From JTS-AC122 sp050246015 (GTDB lineage Bacteria > Planctomycetota > Phycisphaerae > Phycisphaerales > UBA1924): a stretch of DNA of 64,000 nucleotides. This document shows positions 34,997-43,563 of this stretch, piece by piece. Position numbers and translations under genes: made by a program. The notes beneath the pieces are model-generated. The model worked only from the letters and a program-made list of their open reading frames with translations, was not told where the DNA came from and did not search any database. The stretch covers positions 1 to 64,000 of the forward strand of contig JBFWWU010000013.1 of the NCBI GenBank assembly GCA_050246015.1, in the 5' to 3' direction. Position 1 is the stretch's first letter; each line of letters opens with the position of its first letter.

Positions 34997-35027
34997 GGCG
35001 TGCCGTGAGGGCGTCCGGCACGCCGGT
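34997..35027 (+). terminator. hairpin terminator after the CTERM protein
   Basis: Perfect 9-bp stem (34997-35005 with 35016-35024) 27 nt after the stop, followed by GGTTTG. The T-tail is short. Confidence 0.55.
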
Positions 35028-35208
35028 TTGACGATATCGGATGCGCCTTGAACGGGGGTGCTCCGGCGCCGTGTGAAGAATCTCAGGAGATAATCGACAA
35101 ACGGTGCAAGAGCGGGACTGGTTGGCAACATGGGACCAGTGGTTGACCCACGGAGTGGGCCGTCGTGGCCTGCTCAAGAGTTCCATTGGCAACATGCGGG
35201 AGAGCATC

Positions 35209-36156
35209 ATGGGAATTCAGAATCGCTCGTTGCGTGCGACAATGGTGACGTTGATGGGGTTGGTTGCGGGGATCCTGGCGCCCTCTTGGGCGCTGGCGAT
35301 TCCGCCGCGCGACCGGACTCCCCCCACGACACCTGCGAATCTGCGGGTGACAGGTGTGTCGGACTACAGCGTCACGCTGACGTGGGATGCGGCTTCGGAC
35401 GACTCCGGGAGTTTCTCGTATCGTCTCTTCTCCAGCGCAGGCATCAGCGCGCTGGTGCCGCAGTACTACACGAGCTACACGTTTACGACCCATCACACGG
35501 CGGGGACGAGCTATTCGTTTTACGTTTTTGCGCAGGACGGCGCTGGAAACAGGTCGGCGAACAGCAACACGACCAGCGCGACGCTGCTGCCCGAGGGGAC
35601 GCCGCCGAGTGCGCCCGTCCTGTCGCTGGAGCACGCTGGGCCGACCCACCTCACGGTTTCGTGGACAACCCCTCCTGATGCGGGGCCGACGGTCCATTTC
35701 TTTCTGTTTGCAGACGGGCGGCTTGTCCTGACGGCGAGCCAGCAGACCTCGTACACGCTGTACTTCGCGGCTCCGAAGACGACACACACGTTCAAGGTCG
35801 TGGCCCGAGACGGGCGAGTGCGTTATTCGGCCCCGAGCGCGATGTTGACGGCGACAACCCCCGGGGCGGATCCGAATGACGTGACGCCGCCCACGCAGCC
35901 GACGGATGTGTGGGCGGGCGGATGGGGCGATCTGGAGTTCATGGCGAGTTGGTCGGCGTCGGCGGACGACGTGACGGCGCCGGAATACATCGGCTACGTG
36001 GTGTACTTGAACGGCGTGTTCATCGGACAGACGCCGGGTTCACGACTGTGGATGACGGACTATGGCGTGATGGGAGAAAACACGCTGGAGGTGATCGCGA
36101 TTGACGAAGCGGGCAACGAATCGGAGCCGCAGACGTTCGTGTTTAGCCTGCCATGA
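35209..36156 (+). CDS. secreted fibronectin type III protein
   Basis: 315 residues. ATG 35209 follows GGGAGA; an earlier in-frame ATG at 35194 is less well placed. A signal peptide ends at SWALA. Three Fn3 domains follow, each starting (D/G)xxPP(T/S)xP: TPPTTPANLRVTGVSDYSVT, TPPSAPVLSLEHAGPTHLTV and TPPTQPTDVWAGGWGDLEF. Fn3 repeats usually mediate binding to carbohydrate or protein at the cell surface. No catalytic domain or anchoring tail is present, so it may be released or part of a complex. Confidence 0.85.
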   Translation: MGIQNRSLRATMVTLMGLVAGILAPSWALAIPPRDRTPPTTPANLRVTGVSDYSVTLTWDAASDDSGSFSYRLFSSAGISALVPQYYTSYTFTTHHTAGTSYSFYVFAQDGAGNRSANSNTTSATLLPEGTPPSAPVLSLEHAGPTHLTVSWTTPPDAGPTVHFFLFADGRLVLTASQQTSYTLYFAAPKTTHTFKVVARDGRVRYSAPSAMLTATTPGADPNDVTPPTQPTDVWAGGWGDLEFMASWSASADDVTAPEYIGYVVYLNGVFIGQTPGSRLWMTDYGVMGENTLEVIAIDEAGNESEPQTFVFSLP

Positions 36157-36255
36157 ATGCGTTGAGCGTGGGGTGGAAGGAGCCGGCGTGGCGTCGCGGC
36201 GGCGCCGGCGATTCACTTGTGGTACGAGTCGATTGGAGTTGCTGGCTGGATGAGG

Positions 36256-37371
36256 TTACTCGATGGAGGGGAGCCAGGCGGCGAGGATGTCGCGGGCGGC
36301 GGCGAGGTCGCGTTTGTCGAGCATTTCGGTGACGGTGTGGATGTATCGGGTACCGACGACGATGCCGACGGCGCGAGCGCCCTTGGTGGCCATTTGAGCG
36401 GCGGCGCCGTCCTGGCCGCCGCGGGCGAGGATGGTTCGCTGGCAGGGGATTTTGTGCTTGGTGGCGACGGCCTCGATTTCATCGACGAGGCGGTAGTCGG
36501 CGATAAAGGAGGAGTCCATGACGTGGAGCCCGAAGCCCTTGCCGTGCTCGGTGACCATCTCGTCGGTGGGGACTCCCGGGGTGTCGCAAGCGAGGGTGAC
36601 GTCGAGGCCGACGCCGATGTCGGGGTCGACGCCGAAGGAAGCGGTCTTGGCGCCGCGGAGGCCGACTTCTTCCTGGGTGGTGAAGGCGACGAAGAGTTCG
36701 GCGGCGTGGGGGACTTCGGCTTCGTGGATTTGTCTGAGGGCCTCGATGCCGAGCCAGCAGGCGACGCGGTTGTCGAGGCACTTGCTGACGAACTTGTCGC
36801 CCATGTCCAGCGGCGGCTCGTCCCAGACGACGTAGTCGCCGATCTTGACGCGTTTCTTCACCAAGTCCGGAGGGAGCCCGGTGTCCACGAGAAACTCCTT
36901 CACCTCCGGGATCTTTTTTTTGTCCTCTTCGCTGGCGATGTGGATGGGACGCCCGCCGGGGTTCATGACCGCCGGGAGATCCCCCGTGGGGGTGCACACC
37001 AGCACGCGGCTGGAGAACATGTTGCGCGTGTCGAACCCGCCGGCGGCGTTGAGCCGGATGAATCCCTTTTCATCGACTCCCTTCACGTACCAACCGATCT
37101 GGTCCATGTGGCACAGGAGCATAACCCGAGTCGGCTGAGGAGCCGGTGTGGCCGACTTCGACTTCTTCGCCGACGGCTCGATCTTCTTTCCCTTCGGGCC
37201 GCGCGGCCCGCGCCGGCAGATGAGCGAGCCCATGGCGTCGGTGCGGACTTCATCGAAGATCTTCGGCGAACGGATCTCGGACTCGATGAGGGCGCGGACA
37301 CGTTCTTCACGGCCGGGGATGCCGGGGGTTTCGCACAGTCGCTTGAGCAGGTTTGAGTTGAAGGAAGGCAT
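36256..37371 (-). CDS. M42 family metallo-aminopeptidase
   Basis: 371 residues. A dinuclear-metal aminopeptidase of the tetrahedral TET/FrvX type. Metal-ligand motifs are LLCHMDQIGWYV (His), CLDNRVACWLG (Asp), TTQEEVGLRGA (catalytic Glu-Glu), GLDVTLA (Asp) and GTRYIHTVTEM (His). An insert rich in Lys, Pro and Ser (about residues 53-78) lies before the first metal ligand. Predicted cytosolic, trimming peptides. It is upstream-adjacent to nothing in its own orientation except the deoxyhypusine-synthase-like gene, which ends in a strong terminator, so it is probably transcribed alone. Confidence 0.93.
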   Translation of the reverse strand: MPSFNSNLLKRLCETPGIPGREERVRALIESEIRSPKIFDEVRTDAMGSLICRRGPRGPKGKKIEPSAKKSKSATPAPQPTRVMLLCHMDQIGWYVKGVDEKGFIRLNAAGGFDTRNMFSSRVLVCTPTGDLPAVMNPGGRPIHIASEEDKKKIPEVKEFLVDTGLPPDLVKKRVKIGDYVVWDEPPLDMGDKFVSKCLDNRVACWLGIEALRQIHEAEVPHAAELFVAFTTQEEVGLRGAKTASFGVDPDIGVGLDVTLACDTPGVPTDEMVTEHGKGFGLHVMDSSFIADYRLVDEIEAVATKHKIPCQRTILARGGQDGAAAQMATKGARAVGIVVGTRYIHTVTEMLDKRDLAAARDILAAWLPSIE

Positions 37372-37590
37372 GTCGAGGCTCCGCTAAAGGTCGCCGGAGG
37401 TTAGGTACCGCCCGACGTTTGAGCACAGTTTCGCGTGCTCAAGGGCAAAAGTCCATTCTGGCAGTGAATGGAAGTTGGGTTTTTTTTCAGGCTGGCGTTT
37501 TTCGAGCGTTTGAGGATGAGCAAAGAGACCTCGCGAGGTTCGCGGGGCAGGAAACCGGACTTTGAATTGAAGCGTGAATGGACTCGATGT

Positions 37591-37622
37591 AAAAAACGGG
37601 CCCCGGAGGTCGGCTCCGGGGC
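37591..37622 (-). terminator. intrinsic terminator of the deoxyhypusine-synthase-like gene
   Basis: A perfect 9-bp stem (37600-37608 with 37614-37622, 5-nt loop) is followed on the minus strand by CCG and six T (37591-37596). It lies 30 nt past the stop codon. The 37372-37590 interval holds no gene. Confidence 0.9.
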
Positions 37623-37652
37623 TCGTCGATTGATCGGGTGTTTGGAGGTAAC

Positions 37653-38816
37653 TCAGCGAACGGCGGATCGCTTCTTGGCGGCAGCCGCAAACATCGGCAC
37701 GCCGGTGCCTCGTTCGAAGAGGTCGGCGAACTTGAATCCCTTGCGGCCTTTCCACGCGCCGCGGTGGTAGGCGTCGCTGGCGAGGATGGGGAAGAGGGCG
37801 GAGAGTTCGCCGAAGACCATCTGTTCGTGGACTACATCGACCTTGCCCCACGAGCATGCTTCGCGGAGCGTGGAGCCGGAGAGCGCGCCGTCGCGCGAGT
37901 CGGCGACGGTCATCTGGATCGCGTACTTGTGCATGCCGATGTCGCCGCGGGCCTTGCCGCCCTTGCGTTCGCTCAGGAGTTCGGCAGCGACGACGATGTC
38001 CTGCGCGAAGTTCTTGGGGACGCCGCCGCCGAGCATGAGCAGGCCGGTGTCCTTGCAGGCGAGTTTGATGTCGGTGAGTTCGCGGAAGTCCTTGCCGGAG
38101 TCGAAGGCGACGAGGCCGCGTCCTTCTTCGATCGCCTCGGTCTGCTGGAGGACGATGCCGAAGCCGGCGGAGCAATCGCTGAAGGCGGGGACGAAGATCG
38201 GGACGCGCTTCTGGTAGCACGTCTTGACGATTGAATCGTTCTTCGCGAACTTCGGGGTGCTCGCCAGGAACGCGCCCATCGCCTCGATGAACTCGCGGCT
38301 GGAGTACGCGCCCGGCTCGAACTGGTTGAAGACCTCGTGCGTGCGGGCGTCGCAGTCGCGCAGGTCGTCCTCGTCGATGTACGTGTCGTAGATGCGGTCG
38401 ATCATGAGGTTGCGAAGGGTCATGTCATCGACCGGCGGGGCTTCCGGCGAGCCGGGGGCGATGTAGTGCTTGAAGCCGAGGCCCTCGAAGAAATCCTGAT
38501 CGACGATGTTCGCGCCGGTGGAGACGATCGCGTCCACCATGTTGTTTTCGATGAGGGTGATGATCGCCTTCTTGAGGCCGGCGCTGATGAGGGAGCCGGC
38601 GAGGGTGAGGATCACGCCGCACTCTTTGTCCTTGAGCATCATCGAGTAGATGTCGGCGGCCTGCGCGAGGGTGCGCGAGGTGTACGCCATGTCGCGGTAC
38701 GATTTGATGATAGGGCGAGCGTCGATCTTGGTGATGTCGATGTGCTCGATGGGACGGGAGAGGAGGTCCTGTTTGGTCCACTTGGTCGTGTTGCCTGAGG
38801 GGGTGCCGTTTGCCAT
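37653..38816 (-). CDS. deoxyhypusine synthase family protein
   Basis: 387 residues, NAD-dependent fold. Family motifs are LTLAGSLISAGLKKAI, IVSTGANIVDQDFFE, VPIFVPAFSDCSAGFG, MLGGGVPKNFAQ and EACSWGKVD; the last contains the lysine (Lys325) that forms the enzyme-imine in deoxyhypusine synthase. Eukaryotic and archaeal enzymes transfer aminobutyl from spermidine to a lysine of eIF5A. Bacteria have no eIF5A, and characterised bacterial members such as homospermidine synthases act on polyamines, so a polyamine substrate is the best inference. ATG 38816 has GGAG 10 nt upstream. Confidence 0.9.
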   Translation of the reverse strand: MANGTPSGNTTKWTKQDLLSRPIEHIDITKIDARPIIKSYRDMAYTSRTLAQAADIYSMMLKDKECGVILTLAGSLISAGLKKAIITLIENNMVDAIVSTGANIVDQDFFEGLGFKHYIAPGSPEAPPVDDMTLRNLMIDRIYDTYIDEDDLRDCDARTHEVFNQFEPGAYSSREFIEAMGAFLASTPKFAKNDSIVKTCYQKRVPIFVPAFSDCSAGFGIVLQQTEAIEEGRGLVAFDSGKDFRELTDIKLACKDTGLLMLGGGVPKNFAQDIVVAAELLSERKGGKARGDIGMHKYAIQMTVADSRDGALSGSTLREACSWGKVDVVHEQMVFGELSALFPILASDAYHRGAWKGRKGFKFADLFERGTGVPMFAAAAKKRSAVR

Positions 38817-38834
38817 GGGAAGTTGCTCCGAAGA

Positions 38835-38853
38835 CACGGCTCTTAGAGCCGTG
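38835..38853. repeat. REP-like palindrome (CACGGCTCT/AGAGCCGTG)
   Basis: Nine-bp arms meet around a single T, followed by GCCACCATGTG. It lies just upstream of the deoxyhypusine-synthase-like gene. The pattern, including the GTGCCACC core shared with 46-87, looks like a dispersed intergenic palindrome. Confidence 0.55.
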
Positions 38854-39030
38854 CCACCATGTGATTGGCCAAGCCCCCCTGGCCGAAAGTTGAAACGGAG
38901 GCTCCGGGGGTGGCGGAGCGGATGATTATACGGAAGATGGAGCGATGAGTTCAGCGGGGAAGCGGACTACATCCTTCTGAGCCGGGGTGCGCGAGCACCC
39001 GGGTTGGGCGTGTTTCTGTGGTCGGGCTCG

Positions 39031-39105
39031 CCACATCGCTTGCGCGATGGTGCTCAGATGGTCGGGCCCTCCCCACATCGCTTGCGCGATGGTGTTCAGA
39101 TAGTC
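39031..39105. repeat. 42-bp period direct repeat with internal hairpin
   Basis: A 33-bp unit beginning CCACATCGCTTGCGCGATGG occurs at 39031-39063 and 39073-39105 with a few mismatches. Each copy contains the inverted repeat ATCGC-TTGC-GCGAT. It occupies the 38817-39155 intergenic region upstream of ftsW; no gene is supported there. Confidence 0.65.
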
Positions 39106-39143
39106 TGACGAATGCTGATTGCGGCCGCACGACTCGGACTGCC

Positions 39144-39149
39144 GATAAT
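39144..39149 (+). promoter_or_regulatory. -10 box (GATAAT) of leaderless ftsW
   Basis: GATAAT ends 6 nt before the ATG at 39156. TTGCGG 19 nt further upstream is a poor -35. Confidence 0.4.
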
Positions 39150-39155
39150 ACGGGA

Positions 39156-40415
39156 ATGATCCGGCCCGGGCAGATATTGGCGTGTTGCGTACTGGCGCTA
39201 CTGACACTGGGCGTCATCATGGTCAACTCGGCGGACATGTCGGTGTCGTCGGAGCGGGCGATCTCGTTTGAGTCGATCGTGCTATCGAGGTCGTCGGCGT
39301 ACCTGGCGCTGGCGATGCTGGCGCTGGGGGTGGCGTCGTTTGTGCCGGTGCGTCGATTCGCCGGGGCGTTTGCGCCGGGGTCGGGTGGGCCTTCGGGCTC
39401 GCGGCGGTCGGGGTTTGATGTGTTCACGATGACGGGATACGGCGTGGGCGTGGCGGCGCTGATGGCGGTCATCGCCACGGTGTACCTGCCGGTGATCGGG
39501 AAGGAGATGAATGGATCGCACCGGTGGCTGGAGTATCCGGTTCCGAGCATCGGGAAGGTGTCGCTCCAGCCCAGCGAGATCGCGAAGTGGGGGATGATCG
39601 TGCTGGTGGCGTGGTACGCGGTCCGGCTCGGACGGCGGACGGGGGGGGAAGCGGGGCGAGGGGCGGGGCTCGCCTGTTTCTTCACGGGCCTGGTGCCGGC
39701 GCTGATGGGAGTCGGCGCGGTGGCGGGGTTCATCGTGCTGGAAGACCTTGGGACGGGTGTGCTGATCGGGGCGGTGGCGGGGATTATGCTGCTGGCGGGC
39801 GGGGCGAAGGTGTGGCAGATGGCGCTGCTGGCGCCACCGGCCGCCGGGGCGCTGGTGGCGGCGATCATGACGAGCGAGTATCGGATGAAGCGTCTGACGG
39901 CGTTTCTGGATCCGTACGCGGACGCGGAGAAGACCGGGTTTCACATGATCCAGTCGATGACGGCGGTGGCGAACGGGAATTTGTTCGGCCGCGGGCTTGG
40001 GCACGGGCTTCAGAAGTTCGGCTATCTGCCGGAGGACCGCACGGACTTCCTCTTTGCCGTGATCTGCGAGGAACTGGGTGTCGCGGGCGCGGCGCTGGTC
40101 GTCTTTTTGTACCTGACCATTCTCTGGGCGGGCCTGGCGATCATCCGACGGGAGAAGGAGCCGATGCTCAGGCTGGTGGGTCTTGGGGTTCTGTCGACGA
40201 TCGGCTTGCAGGCGGCGATCAACCTGGCGGTGGTGACGGGGCTTGGACCGACGAAAGGGATCGCGCTGCCGCTCCTGAGTTCGGGGGGCACGGGATGGAT
40301 ACTGACGGCGGCGTCGGTGGGGTTGCTGCTGGCGATGGACCGTGCCCAGGCGCGGGAGGAGCGGGCGTCGGCGGCGTCGGCGGATGCTGGGGCGCTCGGG
40401 TCGCAGCCGGCGTAG
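39156..40415 (+). CDS. ftsW: SEDS peptidoglycan polymerase FtsW/RodA
   Basis: 419 residues, about ten membrane helices. Marks are HRWLEYPVPSIGKVSLQPSE, FIVLEDLGTGVLIGAV, GRGLGHGLQKFGYLPEDRTD (conserved SEDS Asp) followed by FLFAVICEELGVAG, and LPLLSSGGTGWI at the end. This is closer to the standard FtsW/RodA pattern than the paralogue at 28588. FtsW versus RodA cannot be separated from sequence alone without a tree. The start is ATG 39156 with a -10-like box 6 nt upstream. A YkgJ-type gene follows after 38 nt. Confidence 0.9.
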   Translation: MIRPGQILACCVLALLTLGVIMVNSADMSVSSERAISFESIVLSRSSAYLALAMLALGVASFVPVRRFAGAFAPGSGGPSGSRRSGFDVFTMTGYGVGVAALMAVIATVYLPVIGKEMNGSHRWLEYPVPSIGKVSLQPSEIAKWGMIVLVAWYAVRLGRRTGGEAGRGAGLACFFTGLVPALMGVGAVAGFIVLEDLGTGVLIGAVAGIMLLAGGAKVWQMALLAPPAAGALVAAIMTSEYRMKRLTAFLDPYADAEKTGFHMIQSMTAVANGNLFGRGLGHGLQKFGYLPEDRTDFLFAVICEELGVAGAALVVFLYLTILWAGLAIIRREKEPMLRLVGLGVLSTIGLQAAINLAVVTGLGPTKGIALPLLSSGGTGWILTAASVGLLLAMDRAQAREERASAASADAGALGSQPA

Positions 40416-40441
40416 TCCAGAGTCACCGGATCCGCCGGGCC

Positions 40442-40447
40442 TATGCT
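40442..40447 (+). promoter_or_regulatory. -10 box (TATGCT) of a leaderless gene
   Basis: TATGCT ends 6 nt before the ATG at 40454; no ribosome site. Confidence 0.4.
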
Positions 40448-40453
40448 GGGCGG

Positions 40454-40936
40454 ATGTCTCCCGTGCCGACCGGTGCTGAATCCGAATGGTTCGCCGATCC
40501 ATCGACCAACCCAACGGGTGAGGCGGGGCTGCGGTTTTCGTGCACGATGTGCGGGAACTGCTGTTCCGGGCCGGCGGGGTACATCCTGGTGAACGACGAA
40601 GAGGTCGCGGCGCTGGCGGCCCGGTTCGGCGTGAGCGTCGAAGTCTTCGAGCGAGACTACACGCACGTGATCCGCGAGGGGCGATCGCTGAATGAGAAGC
40701 GAACGGCTGCCGGGCTGGACTGCATTTTCCTGGATCGTGAGAAGATTCCTGGCAAGGCGGTGTGCGGGGTGTATGAAGACCGCCCTATCCAGTGCCGCAC
40801 ATGGCCGTTCTGGCCGAGCGTAGTGAAGTCGAGATCGAGTTGGAACGCGGCGAAACGGACGTGCCCGGGGATGGATCAAGGCAAGAAGTACACGGTGCAG
40901 CAAGTCCGCATCCAGCGCGACACGTTTTCCATCTGA
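40454..40936 (+). CDS. YkgJ family cysteine-cluster protein
   Basis: 160 residues. The N-terminal cluster Cys30-x2-Cys33-x2-Cys36-Cys37 (SCTMCGNCCSGPAGYI) and further Cys in GLDCIFLD, AVCGVYEDRPIQCRTWPFWP and RTCPGM match the YkgJ/UPF0153 zinc- or iron-binding family. Function is not established. It is probably cytosolic. Immediately downstream (from 40937) is a C/T-rich tract of about 30 nt, and no other gene is seen before 41145. Confidence 0.88.
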   Translation: MSPVPTGAESEWFADPSTNPTGEAGLRFSCTMCGNCCSGPAGYILVNDEEVAALAARFGVSVEVFERDYTHVIREGRSLNEKRTAAGLDCIFLDREKIPGKAVCGVYEDRPIQCRTWPFWPSVVKSRSSWNAAKRTCPGMDQGKKYTVQQVRIQRDTFSI

Positions 40937-41144
40937 CCCCCCCCTCCCCTCCCCCTCCCCCCGAACAGGGCGATTGTATTTCCGCCTTGCCCCAGTTATC
41001 TCTACAGGCAGGCGCGATCGCACTGAATCGGCGGCCTGTCAGGGGCGAGCGAGCCGCGGTCGTGGGTGTTGCGTGGTCGGTTACTCACGAAACGGATGAC
41101 CATCGCGAGTGGATCGTTCTGGGGAATCTTCTCAGGAGTCGCAG

Positions 41145-43451
41145 ATGAAGAAGAAGACAGGTACAAACCACACGGTCGAAATGAAGAGCAACGGGCGCGT
41201 GCGCGCCGGGGTAGCGGAGCGAGAGGAACTGATCGGGCGCCCGCTGACGCGGCGGCCTGCGCGGATACCGAATCCGGAGGGCCCGTTGCCGCCGCTGCCC
41301 GAGCCGATTCCTGAGTCGCCGTTTCAACTGCCGGACAACCTGCAACCGCTGCACCTGGAGCGGGCGAGGCTGCCTGAACTCGAGGTGGCGCTGCGCCGGT
41401 TTCGGTCGCTGCGTCATGGGTGCTATCTGATCAGGTACACGCCGAGCCGGTCGCTGACCCATTATGACGGGACGATGCGGATCGAACGGCACGGGACGGC
41501 GCTGTTCGGCGGCGGGGTGACGGCGAGCGGAGATCTGTACCGGCACCGACGATTCCCGATTGCGACGACCTTCAACCGGACGACACTTGCGACGAGTGCG
41601 TCGGTGCGGACGGGCCTTGCCGCGGCGAACACGGTGATGCTGCCGCTGCTTCGGACGGAACCAAACCCGGCGAACGGGATCCCGATTTTCCCGCGCGGGG
41701 ACTACCGCTACTACCTTCGGGTGACGCGGATCCTCGAGCAGTACACGACGAGCAACTCGTTCACGCTCGGGTTTGAGCGGTGGCGGTTCAACGGGGTTGT
41801 GCGGCCGGCGGGCACGCCGCTGTGGACGAATGACGGGACGTTTTCGGCGTCGATGGAGTGGAAGCCAGCGCCGTCGGGGTATCCGAGCAGCGGCAACTAC
41901 CTTGAGGGGGATGTGAAGGACTCATCGGGGAATATCGTGGGGCAACTGACGATGGGGTGGGTATCGGCGTACTTGCGCAAGGCGACGATCGAGATCGACA
42001 CGGTGAGCAACTCGGAGACGCCGCTGAACTCGGGCGAGGGGCACACGTGGCGGTCGATCTTTGACGAGATTTCATGGGACATCACGGTGGACGAGTCGGA
42101 CCACAACGTGACGGAGCCGAGCGGGGAGTTCTGGTCGGATTCGGAGATGCACGCGGCGATGCTGTCTCGTCGCGACAGTTCGAATCTGGACGGGGAGTGG
42201 CGGTACCACCTGATCTGTGTTCGGCGGCTGGATTCGACGACGCGTGGGATCATGTACGACAACGGGGCGACGGATTCGAACGACGTGCCGCGCGAGGGCG
42301 CGGGGATTTCGAGCCACTGGACGATTCCGAACGCGGATCCGTGGGGGCATGTGAAGGGGCAGCGGTTCGGGACGGCGACGGCGGCGTACTTCCGGACGGC
42401 GCTGCACGAGATCGGTCATGCGATGGGGCTGTACCACAACACGATCGACATGGGGATCATGAACACGACGCCTGACATTGCGGCGTCGGCGGTTGCGCCG
42501 CAGCAATTCCCGGACAACGTGAAGTGGGCGCATGCGTCCAATGACCAGCAGCGGCTGAAGCACATGCCGGATATCTGGGTGCGGCCCGGGGGCATCCCGT
42601 TCGGGGAGAGTTACTCGACGACGCCGATCAGTTCGGACGACGTGCGTGAGGAGTTGCCTGGCCTACAGGTGCGGGTGACGCCGTTGCTGGACGCGGTGCC
42701 GCTGGGGGCGCCGGTGCGGGTGAAGGTGGAACTTGTGAACACGGGGGAGGAGGCGATAGCGGTGCCGAGGGACATCTCGCTTCGGAGTCATAGCGTGCGG
42801 GGGAAGGTGCTGGATTCGGGGAGCACGGTTCGGACGTTCTGCCCGCTGATCGTGTGCGTGGACGACGAGGAGATGAGGATGCTTGAGCCGGGCGAGGGGG
42901 TGAGCGCGTCGATGACGCTGCTGCGCGGCGCGCAGGGGGCGTTGTTCCCGAGCGCTGGCCCGTACACGGTGAGTGTCGAGATCGACTGGGAGTTCGGCGG
43001 GATCCCGATGGGGGCGACGGGGGAGGGGACGGTGATGGTGACGCCGGTGCAGAACGACGAACACGCGGCGGCGGCGCTCAAGGTTCTCTCGACGCCGAAC
43101 GCGCTGCTGACGCTCGTGATCGGCGGGGACCACATCACCGACGGGAACGAGGCGATCCAGGCAGCGCTGGCGAACGATGTTCTTCGCCCGCACTACGCGG
43201 CGATCGAGGCCAAGCGGCTGGCGCGGGGACACGGGAAGCGCAAGCCGGACATGTCCGGGGCGGCGTCGCTGTTGACGGACGATGCGGTGATGAGCGAAGA
43301 CGAGGTGGCGTCGGTCGCGAGGATCTGCGGCAAGGGGTGCTCGTCGGCGGACGCGAGCAACCGGAAGAAGATCGGCAAGGTGCTTCAGGAGAAGGCCGAC
43401 GATCTAGAGGCGCGTGACGAGGTGCAGTCGGTGGTGGCATCGATGGCATAG
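41145..43451 (+). CDS. metzincin-like zinc metalloprotease
   Basis: 768 residues. ATG 41145 follows AGGAG with 7 nt spacing. The zinc site HEIGHAMGLYH (His421, His425, His431; Glu422) is the HExxHxxGxxH metzincin signature, and GIMNTTP shortly after supplies the Met-turn. N-terminal residues 1-65 are basic and Pro-rich with no signal peptide, unusual for a secreted protease family. Residues about 510-640 look like an Ig/transglutaminase-like beta-domain. The C-terminus (KRKPDMSGAASLLTDDAVMSEDEVAS) is helical and charged. It could be exported by another route or act inside the cell. Confidence 0.82.
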   Translation: MKKKTGTNHTVEMKSNGRVRAGVAEREELIGRPLTRRPARIPNPEGPLPPLPEPIPESPFQLPDNLQPLHLERARLPELEVALRRFRSLRHGCYLIRYTPSRSLTHYDGTMRIERHGTALFGGGVTASGDLYRHRRFPIATTFNRTTLATSASVRTGLAAANTVMLPLLRTEPNPANGIPIFPRGDYRYYLRVTRILEQYTTSNSFTLGFERWRFNGVVRPAGTPLWTNDGTFSASMEWKPAPSGYPSSGNYLEGDVKDSSGNIVGQLTMGWVSAYLRKATIEIDTVSNSETPLNSGEGHTWRSIFDEISWDITVDESDHNVTEPSGEFWSDSEMHAAMLSRRDSSNLDGEWRYHLICVRRLDSTTRGIMYDNGATDSNDVPREGAGISSHWTIPNADPWGHVKGQRFGTATAAYFRTALHEIGHAMGLYHNTIDMGIMNTTPDIAASAVAPQQFPDNVKWAHASNDQQRLKHMPDIWVRPGGIPFGESYSTTPISSDDVREELPGLQVRVTPLLDAVPLGAPVRVKVELVNTGEEAIAVPRDISLRSHSVRGKVLDSGSTVRTFCPLIVCVDDEEMRMLEPGEGVSASMTLLRGAQGALFPSAGPYTVSVEIDWEFGGIPMGATGEGTVMVTPVQNDEHAAAALKVLSTPNALLTLVIGGDHITDGNEAIQAALANDVLRPHYAAIEAKRLARGHGKRKPDMSGAASLLTDDAVMSEDEVASVARICGKGCSSADASNRKKIGKVLQEKADDLEARDEVQSVVASMA

Positions 43452-43488
43452 ATCGCGACCGGGATGCACGGGCACGTGCGTGTTCGCG

Positions 43489-43514
43489 ACGCCGCTCGTA
43501 TGGGCGGCGTTTTT
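43489..43514 (+). terminator. intrinsic terminator of the metalloprotease gene
   Basis: Seven-bp stem ACGCCGC/GCGGCGT (43489-43495 with 43504-43510) runs into five T. It lies 38 nt past the stop codon. Confidence 0.85.
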
Positions 43515-43563
43515 CATGGGCTGATTGGGCGGGACGCCGGGTCCGAAGAGGGGCTCGGGGTGT

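Noticed and set aside
39031..39105. CRISPR array
   Set aside because: Only two copies, a 9-nt spacer and an internal hairpin; no cas genes.
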